Of a stretch of DNA of 14,115 bases, positions 7,243-13,864 are shown piece after piece; positions within the stretch are counted from its first letter, which is position 1; the number at the start of each line of letters is the position of its first letter. The notes under the pieces are model-generated. The model did no database searches. It was not told the origin of the DNA and worked only from the letters and a program-made list of their open reading frames with translations. Position numbers and translations under genes: made by a program. This DNA is from an uncultured Clostridia bacterium (GTDB lineage Bacteria > Bacillota > Clostridia > Christensenellales > Borkfalkiaceae): NCBI GenBank assembly GCA_947589335.1, contig CANPZH010000026.1, positions 1 to 14,115 on the forward strand, read 5' to 3'.

Positions 7243-7393
7243 AATGCTGAGGGATCGTATCGCGATGACCGCAACTTCCGTAAAATGAGAGAACGGAACA
7301 GCGGCTTGTCCATAACGTCCCGGAGACAGGAGACAAACGGACGGATCTCCGGGGTCCGGCCGGCCAACAATGAAAAACAAGGAGGAAACTGAT

Positions 7394-8812
7394 ATGAAAA
7401 GATGGCTTTGCGCGGCGACGTCCGCACTGCTCGGGGGCGCGATCCTGTTCTCGGCTGCCGCATGCGGGAAAGGGGACGACAAGATCAAGGTCAGCATCGG
7501 CATGTGGCCCGATCCCACCCTCACGCAGGACGTCAAGATGTATAAGCAGTGGGAGGCCGCGTTCGAGGCGGACTATCCCGAATACGACATCGTGGCGGAC
7601 AGGTATGAATACAGTGCGGATACGATCACCGCAAAGGCGACTTCGCGCCAGCTTCCCACCGTTTTCCAGACCTACTTCACCGAGCCGCAGAAGCTCATTT
7701 CGAACGGTTGGATCGCCGATGTGACCGATGAGCTCGAGGAGCTCGGCTGGCTCGACAAGATCGACGCGAACATGCGCGAAGCCGTCTCCAAGGACGGCAG
7801 GTGCTACGGCGTCCCGCGCGACGGCTACGGCATGGGGCTGCTTCTCAACCTCGAAATGCTCTACGACGTGGGCGTCATCGGCAAGAACGGCGACGGCACC
7901 TATGCGCTGTACGACGAAGAGGGGAAGCCGCTCTATCCGACGACCTTCGACGAAGTGCGCGAAGTCTCCGAACTCATCGTGGAATCCTACGACAACACCT
8001 ACGGGCTCGTCATTCTCTCGGCGAACAACAACGGCGGCTGGCAGTTCTCGAACATGGCGTGGAACTTCGGCTGTGAGGCGATGCAGCTAAAGGGCGCCGA
8101 CGGCAAATACACCGCCAACCTCAACGACGCGGGCGCGGTCAAGGCGCTCGAGTGGATCAGGGACATGGCGGTCGACGAACTCATCTATCCCGACGCCTCG
8201 CTCACCTATGCCGACTGGTATGCAAAATTCGGTTCGAGGAACGTCGCCATGGCGTTCTGCGGGAGCGACAGCATCATGCTCCCCGTGACGAACTTCGGGT
8301 TCGATAAAGACAAGATCGCCTTCGTTCCCATGCCCACGGGCGACGGTTCGAGCCGCTATTCGCTCTACGGCGGCACTCCTTACGTCTTCCCGAGCTATGC
8401 CACGAAGGAGCAGATCAAGGGCGCGCTCCTCTTCCTCAAATACATGGGCCGTTCGCCCGAGACGGACGAGATCTCGCTCAAGGCGATCGAAAAGGGGCAC
8501 CAGACGGCGAAGAGCAAGGGCATGCCCATCATCCCGACCATCCGCCCGTGGACGAACGCAGAATACCTTGCCGCCGCGAACGCGCTCGACGAGCAATATA
8601 TCAACGTCAACCTCGCCTATTACGACGATTTCTTCGACACGCTCCCGGAGATGAAGCGCGCGGAGGAACCCTACTATTGCCAGGATATGTACAAGCTCCT
8701 TGACGCGGCGATCCAGAACGTTCTTTCCAACAAGGGGACGGCGAACTGCAAGAGCCTCCTCGATACCGCCAACAGCCAATTCCAAAAGGATTTTCTCAAT
8801 AAAGTCAATTAA
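7394..8812 (+). CDS. extracellular sugar-binding lipoprotein of a CUT1 ABC transporter
   Basis: This encodes 472 residues. The start is the ATG at 7394, with AAGGAGG (7379-7385) eight bases upstream; an in-frame ATG at 7370 has no ribosome binding site and would add eight polar residues before the signal. The signal peptide MKRWLCAATSALLGGAILFS ends in AAAC, with Cys24 as the probable lipidated residue, a slightly atypical lipobox with Ala at -3. The mature part has the layout of family 1 solute-binding proteins (two lobes): an early strand KVSIGMWPDP, 'WEAAFEADYPEYDIV', 'YGVPRDGYGMGLLLNLEML', and a Trp/Tyr-rich region suited to stacking on sugars. It would capture an oligosaccharide outside the membrane and deliver it to the two permeases encoded just downstream. 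The specific sugar cannot be told; the phosphorylase in the same operon suggests an alpha-glucoside. Confidence 0.92.
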   Translation: MKRWLCAATSALLGGAILFSAAACGKGDDKIKVSIGMWPDPTLTQDVKMYKQWEAAFEADYPEYDIVADRYEYSADTITAKATSRQLPTVFQTYFTEPQKLISNGWIADVTDELEELGWLDKIDANMREAVSKDGRCYGVPRDGYGMGLLLNLEMLYDVGVIGKNGDGTYALYDEEGKPLYPTTFDEVREVSELIVESYDNTYGLVILSANNNGGWQFSNMAWNFGCEAMQLKGADGKYTANLNDAGAVKALEWIRDMAVDELIYPDASLTYADWYAKFGSRNVAMAFCGSDSIMLPVTNFGFDKDKIAFVPMPTGDGSSRYSLYGGTPYVFPSYATKEQIKGALLFLKYMGRSPETDEISLKAIEKGHQTAKSKGMPIIPTIRPWTNAEYLAAANALDEQYINVNLAYYDDFFDTLPEMKRAEEPYYCQDMYKLLDAAIQNVLSNKGTANCKSLLDTANSQFQKDFLNKVN

Positions 8813-8823
8813 GAGGTGCTCGC

Positions 8824-9792
8824 ATGAAACAGGCAAACGCGCTGCCCGAGGACCGCTCCTCCCTTGCGTATAAGGCAAAGCGGCTCTTCAAGCGGAATTG
8901 GAGCGGCTGGCTTCTGATGCTCCCGGGGCTCCTGCTCTTTCTATTCTTCGTATGGGCGCCGCTCGCGGAGAACGTCCTTCTCTCGTTCAGCGAGACGAAG
9001 GGCTTCGAGTCCGTGGGATTCAACAACTTCGAGAACTATGTGCGCGTGTTTCACGACCCCATGTTCACGAAGGCGCTCGTCAATACCTTCAAATACATCT
9101 TCTGGTCCATCATCATCGGTTTTCTCGTGCCCATCGTGCTCGGGCTTCTGCTCAGCGAGGCGGTACACTTCAAGCCCTTCTTCCGCCTCGGCATCTATTT
9201 CCCGTCCATCGTCTCTGGCATGGCGGTCGTCATCATGTGGTCCTATCTCTTCGACCCCAACCCCGGGGCCGTCTTGAACCAGCTCTTGACGGCGCTCGGT
9301 CTGCCCGTATCCACCTTCCTCTCCGATCCCGATCTCACCATTCCGCTCATCGTCGTCACGATGACATGGCGGGGAGCGGGGGGGACGGTCCTCGTCTATC
9401 TCTCGGCGCTTCAGAACATCGACAATTCGCAGTACGAGGCGGCAAGGATGGACGGCGCGGGCGCCCTCGCCCGCATTTGGCACGTCACCCTTCCCCATAT
9501 CCGGCAGACGATCCGCATGCTCTTCATTCTGCAGATCATCTCCGTCTTCCAGGTCTTCTACGAGCCTCTCGTGATGACCTCGGGCGGTCCCGACGGGGCG
9601 AGCGTCTCGCTGCTCCTTCTGAGCTATCAATACGCGTTCCAATCCTTCGACGCGGGCGCAAGCGCGGCGACAGGCGTCATTCTCGCCGTCATCATCATCG
9701 CGCTCACCATCGTCTATCTGCGCCTTTCGAGGCCCAAGAAGAATACCGTTTCGCGGAAGTGGAGGAAATATGCAAAAAAGACTGCGCAGTAA
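8824..9792 (+). CDS. sugar ABC transporter permease, MalF/UgpA type
   Basis: This encodes 322 residues. GAGGTG (8813-8818), directly after the previous stop codon and five bases before the ATG, fixes the start. About six membrane helices are visible, beginning WSGWLLMLPGLLLFLFFVWA near residue 32, with others near 85-110, 118-140, 168-190, 230-250 and 277-297. The cytoplasmic EAA loop that docks on the ATPase is complete: EAARMDGAGALARIWHVTLP from Glu205 to Pro224, with Gly211 conserved. It forms the channel heterodimer with the next gene's product. The last 23 bases overlap the next gene, consistent with translational coupling. Confidence 0.94.
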   Translation: MKQANALPEDRSSLAYKAKRLFKRNWSGWLLMLPGLLLFLFFVWAPLAENVLLSFSETKGFESVGFNNFENYVRVFHDPMFTKALVNTFKYIFWSIIIGFLVPIVLGLLLSEAVHFKPFFRLGIYFPSIVSGMAVVIMWSYLFDPNPGAVLNQLLTALGLPVSTFLSDPDLTIPLIVVTMTWRGAGGTVLVYLSALQNIDNSQYEAARMDGAGALARIWHVTLPHIRQTIRMLFILQIISVFQVFYEPLVMTSGGPDGASVSLLLLSYQYAFQSFDAGASAATGVILAVIIIALTIVYLRLSRPKKNTVSRKWRKYAKKTAQ

Positions 9793-10663
9793 AACGAGCG
9801 GGATCCTGACCGCCGCCGACTACAAGAGGGGAGGCTTCCGCGTCGTCTATTCCCTGATCCTCCTGATCCTATTCGTCGCCGTCCTCACCGCGCTCATTCC
9901 CGTGCTGTGGCTGTTTCTCTCCTCCTTCAAGGAAGCCTCGGAGCTGACGGCGATGCCCTATCATCTCTTCCCGAAGGTGTTCGATCTCGGGAAGCTCGCC
10001 GAGGTGTGGGAGATGCTCAACTTCTGGCAGTATTTCCTCAACACGATCATCGTGGTCATCGGCGCGGTGATCTGCTCCGTGGTGTTCAACGGGCTCCTCG
10101 CCTATGTATTTGCCATCGTCAAACCGAAGGGATATAAGGTCATGTTCGCGCTCGTGATGGCGAGCTATATGATCCCTTCGCTCCTCTCCATCGTGCCGCT
10201 CTACCGGGAGATCATCGACTTCGGGCTGATCGATTCCTACGTCCCGCTCTGGTTCATGTTCGGCGCGAACGCCTACTATGTGATCATGTTCAAAAACTAT
10301 TTCGAGTCCCTCCCCAAGGCCCTCTTCGAGGCGGCGGAGATGGACCGCTGCGGAAAGCTGCGCACCTTCTTCCGCATCATCGTCCCGATGTCCCGTCCCA
10401 TCATCGGCGTCGTCGCCATCTTCACGATGACGGCGGCTTGGTCGGACTTTTTGCTCCCGTACCTCGTCCTGAACGACGACAGCATGATGACCGTCATGGT
10501 GAAGATCTACAACCTGCAGGCGACGATGGGGACGGTGCAGGGCTTCGGGCCGGATAAGCTGCTCATGCTGCTGACGATCTCGATCATTCCCCAGATCTTC
10601 ATCTTCGCCATCTTCCAGAAACAGATCACGGGGAGCGCGGCGGCGGGCGCCGTCAAGGAGTAA
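9770..10663 (+). CDS. sugar ABC transporter permease, MalG/UgpE type
   Basis: This encodes 297 residues. The start at 9770 lies inside the previous gene in another frame and has GGAGG (9761-9765) four bases upstream. The N-terminus is short and basic, followed by a helix around residues 25-47, a MalG-like periplasmic segment (SSFKEASELTAMPYHLFP) and further helices. The EAA loop reads EAAEMDRCGKLRTFFRIIVP (Glu187 to Pro206). The usual first Gly is Arg193, while Gly195 is kept, a mild deviation from the family consensus. No ATPase gene follows, so the transporter must use one encoded elsewhere, as many Bacillota sugar transporters do (shared MsmK-type ATPase). Confidence 0.94.
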   Translation: MQKRLRSKTSGILTAADYKRGGFRVVYSLILLILFVAVLTALIPVLWLFLSSFKEASELTAMPYHLFPKVFDLGKLAEVWEMLNFWQYFLNTIIVVIGAVICSVVFNGLLAYVFAIVKPKGYKVMFALVMASYMIPSLLSIVPLYREIIDFGLIDSYVPLWFMFGANAYYVIMFKNYFESLPKALFEAAEMDRCGKLRTFFRIIVPMSRPIIGVVAIFTMTAAWSDFLLPYLVLNDDSMMTVMVKIYNLQATMGTVQGFGPDKLLMLLTISIIPQIFIFAIFQKQITGSAAAGAVKE

Positions 10664-10666
10664 TCT

Positions 10667-12877
10667 ATGGGAAAGAGAGCGGATAAATACATCGAAACGC
10701 ACGAATGGAGCATCGTCGAGCGGGGGTTCCACAGGGAAAAGAACGCCGTCTCGGAGTCGCTCTTCAGCATCGGGAACGAATACTGCGGACTTCGCGGCTA
10801 TGCGGAGGAGGGGGCGTCGGCGCCCTCTCTGCAGGGTTGCTACTTCAACGGCATCTATGAATGGTCGGAGAAGGAGACGGAGACGGCGTACAGGGGGATC
10901 ATACGGCGCGGGCACTACATGGTGAACGCCGCCGATCCCATCCGGACGGAGATCTTCCTCGACGGGGAGAAACTCGACATGGGAAGGTGCGAGATCGGCG
11001 GCTTCGAGCGCAGCCTGAGTTTCCGCTCCGGGCTCTACGTCCGCACATTCTCCGTGCGGGGAAAGGGAGTCAAGCTCACTTTCTCGCGCTTTCTCTCCAT
11101 GACGGATCCCTGCGACCTCTATCAGCGGATCGAGGCGGAGAGCGACCGTCCCGTGTCCCTCGAGGTGCATATGTCGATCGATTTCGGCACGAAGCACTGG
11201 GGCAAGCGGGGCAGATGGGAGAAGGTCTCCTCCCGCGCGGAGGAGAGCAGCGCCTGTATCGTCGGCAAGACGCAGTCGACGGGGCAGTACCTCGCCTGCA
11301 GGCAGGAGGTGTCTGCGGACGGCGTGTGCACCTTCCGCCCGGAGGAGGGCGCGCTCTCGGCGGGCGTGTGCGTCACCGCCGTGATCGGGGGAAAATTCAC
11401 CCTCACAAAGCACGTCGCATGCTATGCCGACAAGACGGGCGGGACGATGGGGGAGATGCCCTCTTCCGCCCCCTCAAAGAGCTACGAAGCCGCCCTCGCG
11501 GAGAATGTTGCCTACTACGACCGCTTTTGGGCGGAACGGGATATCGTCATTGAGGGCGACGAGGAGAATCAGCAGGGGATCCGCTTCTGCATCTTCCAGC
11601 TCGGGCAGACCTATCACGGCGCGTATCCGACGGACAACATCGGCGCAAAGGGGCTGACGGGCGAGGCATACAGCGGCCACGCCTTTTGGGATACGGAGAC
11701 CTATTGCCTTCCCTACTACCTCTTCAACGACCCCGCCGCCGCGCGCGATCTGCTCCTCTTCCGCTATCACACCTTGGGGCAGGCCAAAGAGCGGGCGAAG
11801 ATGCTCGACTGCAAGGGGGCATGCTATCCCATCGCCACCCTCAACGGCAACGAGGCGTGCGATCTGTGGCAGCATGCGAGCCTGCAGTTCCAGCCCTCGA
11901 CGGGCGTCGCCTACGGGATCCGTCACTATGTGAACGTGACGGGAGACGAAGGGTTCCTCATCGACTACGGCATGGAGATGCTGCTCGAGATTTCCCGCTT
12001 CCTCCGCTCGCGCGGGGAGTACGGCGCAGACGGCAGGTTCGGCTATTTCTGCGTCATGGGGCCCGACGAGTTCCAGATGATGGTCAACCACAACTGCTAC
12101 ACCAATTACATGGCGAAGAAGACCTTCGAATACACCGTCGAATGCTTTGAAAAATACAAAGACCGCGCGCGTGTCAGCCCCGGGGAGGGGGAGCTTGCCG
12201 CCTTTTCCGCATGCGCGGAGAAGATGTATATCCCGTACGACGAGGAGAGAAAGCTCTTCGAACAGCACGACGGATTTTTCCGTCTTCCCCATATTGAGGT
12301 CAAGGATATCCCCGCGGAGGAGTTCCCGCTCTACTACCACTGGAGCTACGACAGGATCTACCGCAACGACATGATCAAACAGCCCGACGTCCTCATGCTG
12401 ATGCTGCTCCATTCGGGCGATTTCAGTTTGGAGCAGAAGCGCGCCAATTACGAGTATTACGAGCCGCGCTGCATCCATGAGTCCTCCCTTTCGCCCTCCG
12501 TGCACTCCATTCTTGCGAGCGAACTCAAAAAGGAGGACGAAGCCCTCGGGTTTTTCGGCTTTGCCGCCCGTCTCGACCTCGACGACTACAACCGCAACAC
12601 CGCGGAGGGGCTCCACACGACCTCCATCGCCGCGGCATGGCTGAACATCGTCTATGGGTTCGGAGGAGTGCGCAGCGACAACGACCTGCTCGTCCTTGCG
12701 CCCTCCATTCCCTCGATCTGGCGGCGCTATGCCTTCAAACTGCAATATAGGGGGCGCGTCATCTCGGTGGACGTGCAAAAGGGGAAGGCCTCGATCTCCG
12801 TGGAGGGAGAAGCGCTTCGGGCGATCGTCTTCGGCAGGGAAGAGACCCTCTCGGGCACGCGGGAATTTGCGCTATGA
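10667..12877 (+). CDS. glycoside hydrolase family 65 phosphorylase (alpha-glucosyl disaccharide phosphorylase)
   Basis: This encodes 736 residues, close to the usual 740-790. AAGGAG (10655-10660) overlaps the end of the permease gene and lies six bases before the ATG. The N-terminal beta-sandwich begins with the typical ESLFSIGNEYCGLRGYAEEG. The (alpha/alpha)6 catalytic domain has GLTGEAYSGHAFWDTETYCL near 328-347, GPDEF with the probable general acid Glu468, and HESSLSPSVHSI with the phosphate-contacting His604, Ser606 and Ser607. The phosphate site argues for a phosphorylase, not a hydrolase. Family members invert the bond and release beta-glucose 1-phosphate, which matches the beta-phosphoglucomutase gene downstream. 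The sequence after the catalytic Glu (FQMMVNHNCYTN) and the segment NGNEACDLWQHASLQFQPST differ from the maltose phosphorylase pattern (GPDEYHE), so kojibiose, nigerose, glucosyl-rhamnose or another substrate is possible. It probably acts in the cytoplasm since no signal peptide is seen. Confidence 0.92.
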   Translation: MGKRADKYIETHEWSIVERGFHREKNAVSESLFSIGNEYCGLRGYAEEGASAPSLQGCYFNGIYEWSEKETETAYRGIIRRGHYMVNAADPIRTEIFLDGEKLDMGRCEIGGFERSLSFRSGLYVRTFSVRGKGVKLTFSRFLSMTDPCDLYQRIEAESDRPVSLEVHMSIDFGTKHWGKRGRWEKVSSRAEESSACIVGKTQSTGQYLACRQEVSADGVCTFRPEEGALSAGVCVTAVIGGKFTLTKHVACYADKTGGTMGEMPSSAPSKSYEAALAENVAYYDRFWAERDIVIEGDEENQQGIRFCIFQLGQTYHGAYPTDNIGAKGLTGEAYSGHAFWDTETYCLPYYLFNDPAAARDLLLFRYHTLGQAKERAKMLDCKGACYPIATLNGNEACDLWQHASLQFQPSTGVAYGIRHYVNVTGDEGFLIDYGMEMLLEISRFLRSRGEYGADGRFGYFCVMGPDEFQMMVNHNCYTNYMAKKTFEYTVECFEKYKDRARVSPGEGELAAFSACAEKMYIPYDEERKLFEQHDGFFRLPHIEVKDIPAEEFPLYYHWSYDRIYRNDMIKQPDVLMLMLLHSGDFSLEQKRANYEYYEPRCIHESSLSPSVHSILASELKKEDEALGFFGFAARLDLDDYNRNTAEGLHTTSIAAAWLNIVYGFGGVRSDNDLLVLAPSIPSIWRRYAFKLQYRGRVISVDVQKGKASISVEGEALRAIVFGREETLSGTREFAL

Positions 12878-12905
12878 ACGTCCGGAGAGAGCGGAGCGGA
12901 AAAGA

Positions 12906-12925
12906 CCGCCGGCCGCGGCCGGCGG
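12906..12925. repeat. perfect 20-bp GC palindrome in the GH65-phosphoglucomutase gap
   Basis: CCGCCGGCCGCGGCCGGCGG is its own reverse complement and lies in the 66-base gap between the phosphorylase and phosphoglucomutase genes, ending 18 bases before the latter's ATG. It has no T tract, so it is not a standard terminator. As RNA it would form a very stable hairpin just upstream of the GGGGG ribosome-binding stretch (12932-12936) and could act in mRNA processing, 3'-end protection or translational control. Confidence 0.85.
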
Positions 12926-12943
12926 GGGAATGGGGGAAATGAG

Positions 12944-13585
12944 ATGAAGTACAGGGCTGTCATCTTCGATTTGGACGGCGTCATCTGTTCCACCGACGAG
13001 TATCACTTCGCGGCGTGGAAACAGCTCGCCGAGGCGATCGGCGTCACCGACTTTTCACGGGCGGACAGCGAGCTCCAGCGGGGCGTATCGCGCATGGAGA
13101 GCCTCGAGATCATCCTCAGAAAGAGCGAAAGGCGCTTTTCGGAGGAGGAGAAGATCGCGCTCGCCGAACGAAAGAATCAAATTTACAGGTCCATGCTGGA
13201 GGGAATGTCCGAAGCGGATCTTCCGGGGAGCGTCCGCACGACGCTCTTCGCCCTCAGAGAGAGGGGACTCAAGCTCGCCATCGGCTCCTCGAGCAAAAAC
13301 ACGGCGTTCATTCTCGAACGGCTCGGGCTCGGCGGCTTTTTCGACGCCGTTGCCGACGGCAACATGATCTCCCGCGGCAAGCCCGATCCCGAGGTCTTTT
13401 TGAAGGCCGCCGAACTTTTGGCGCTTGAGCCTTGTAACTGTCTCGTCGTCGAAGACGCGGTCGCGGGCATTCAGGCGGCGCTTGCGGGCGGTTTCGGCGC
13501 CGCAGGCCTCGGCGGCGCGGCAAAATTCGAGGGGACGACCTACCCGCTCTCCTCCCTTTCCGACCTCCTTGCGATCGTGACCTGA
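12944..13585 (+). CDS. pgmB: beta-phosphoglucomutase (HAD family)
   Basis: This encodes 213 residues, about the family's normal 215-225. The ATG follows GGGGGAAATGAG. The HAD motifs are complete: nucleophile Asp9 and acid/base Asp11 in FDLDGVI, the Ser motif in IGSSSKNT, Lys146 in SRGKPDPEVF, and Glu170-Asp171 in LVVEDAVAGIQAA. The cap-domain phrase RGVSRMESLEII matches the GVSR-x-x-SL specificity loop of beta-phosphoglucomutases, and HFAAWK after motif I carries the typical His and Trp. It converts beta-glucose 1-phosphate to glucose 6-phosphate through a glucose 1,6-bisphosphate intermediate. Adjacency to a GH65 phosphorylase, whose product is its substrate, makes the assignment strong. It is the last gene of the operon. 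Confidence 0.93.
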   Translation: MKYRAVIFDLDGVICSTDEYHFAAWKQLAEAIGVTDFSRADSELQRGVSRMESLEIILRKSERRFSEEEKIALAERKNQIYRSMLEGMSEADLPGSVRTTLFALRERGLKLAIGSSSKNTAFILERLGLGGFFDAVADGNMISRGKPDPEVFLKAAELLALEPCNCLVVEDAVAGIQAALAGGFGAAGLGGAAKFEGTTYPLSSLSDLLAIVT

Positions 13586-13678
13586 TCGCTTTTGCCCGAT
13601 CCCGAGAACCTTCCACAAAACGGTTTTCCGATGGCATTCTCCCAAATCCTCCCATTCATACGGCGAGAAAGCGATCAG
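13582..13678. repeat. 11-bp inverted repeat bracketing the 3' flank of the phosphoglucomutase gene
   Basis: CTGATCGCTTT (13582-13592) and AAAGCGATCAG (13668-13678) are perfect reverse complements 75 bases apart; the left arm contains the stop codon of the phosphoglucomutase gene. The enclosed sequence has a small AAAACGGTTTT hairpin at 13617-13627 and no supported coding region. Together they could fold into a long-range 3' stem ahead of the terminator, or be the ends of a small degenerate repeat element. Confidence 0.6.
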
Positions 13679-13684
13679 ACGACC

Positions 13685-13715
13685 AAACAGCCCGCCGAAG
13701 TTCGGCGGGCTGTTT
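13685..13715. terminator. operon-end hairpin terminator
   Basis: AAACAGCCCGCCGAA (13685-13699) and TTCGGCGGGCTGTTT (13701-13715) are perfect 15-base complementary arms with a single central G, which in RNA means a shorter stem with a small loop. The right arm ends in TTT and the left begins AAA, so it may work in both directions, although the T tract is short. It lies 100 bases after the phosphoglucomutase stop and before a new promoter. Confidence 0.82.
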
Positions 13716-13772
13716 CCATGCGCCCCGCGTGAGCCGAGTGTAAAACGTTGAATGTAAAATTTCCCGTACCGA

Positions 13773-13788
13773 TTGCCGATATCGGCAA
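13773..13788. promoter_or_regulatory. 16-bp palindrome, candidate operator upstream of the HTH gene
   Basis: TTGCCGATATCGGCAA is a perfect palindrome that lies 28 bases before the -35 box of the next gene. The half-site TTGCCGAT recurs at 13825-13832 inside the spacer between that gene's -35 and -10 boxes. A palindrome plus a half-site across the promoter is the usual layout of a repressor operator. The binding protein is unknown. Confidence 0.5.
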
Positions 13789-13816
13789 AAATCATGGAAA
13801 TCAGGGGCGATAACTC

Positions 13817-13845
13817 TTGCTTTCTTGCCGATTTTGTGCTATACT
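13817..13845 (+). promoter_or_regulatory. sigma-A promoter of the HTH/Fic-like gene
   Basis: TTGCTT (13817-13822), a 17-base spacer and TATACT (13840-13845) lie just upstream of the HTH gene. Initiation near 13852 would give a leader of about 13 bases that starts at or within TGAGGTGA (13851-13858), the ribosome binding sequence. Confidence 0.72.
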
Positions 13846-13864
13846 TATCGTGAGGTGATTTTGA

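Noticed and set aside
7285..7392. A 35-codon frame in the transporter leader whose stop lies one base before the lipoprotein start
   Set aside because: The spacing would allow translational coupling, but its ATG has no ribosome binding site and the peptide has no recognisable feature. The lipoprotein gene has its own strong AAGGAGG.
7138..7393. A catabolite-repression (cre) site in the divergent promoter region
   Set aside because: I looked for a TGNAARCGNWWNCA-type palindrome near both promoters and found none convincing.
9869..11413. A 514-codon minus-strand open frame across the permease/GH65 junction
   Set aside because: It spans two well-supported plus-strand genes, is rich in Arg/His/Asp, and shows no family motif; it is a codon-bias shadow.
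11474..12778. A 434-codon minus-strand open frame inside the GH65 gene
   Set aside because: It lies wholly inside a gene with intact catalytic motifs and has no recognisable domain or ribosome binding site.
13685..13715. The long inverted repeat as an insertion-sequence end or attachment site
   Set aside because: There is no transposase, integrase or target duplication nearby, and its position right after an operon is that of a terminator.
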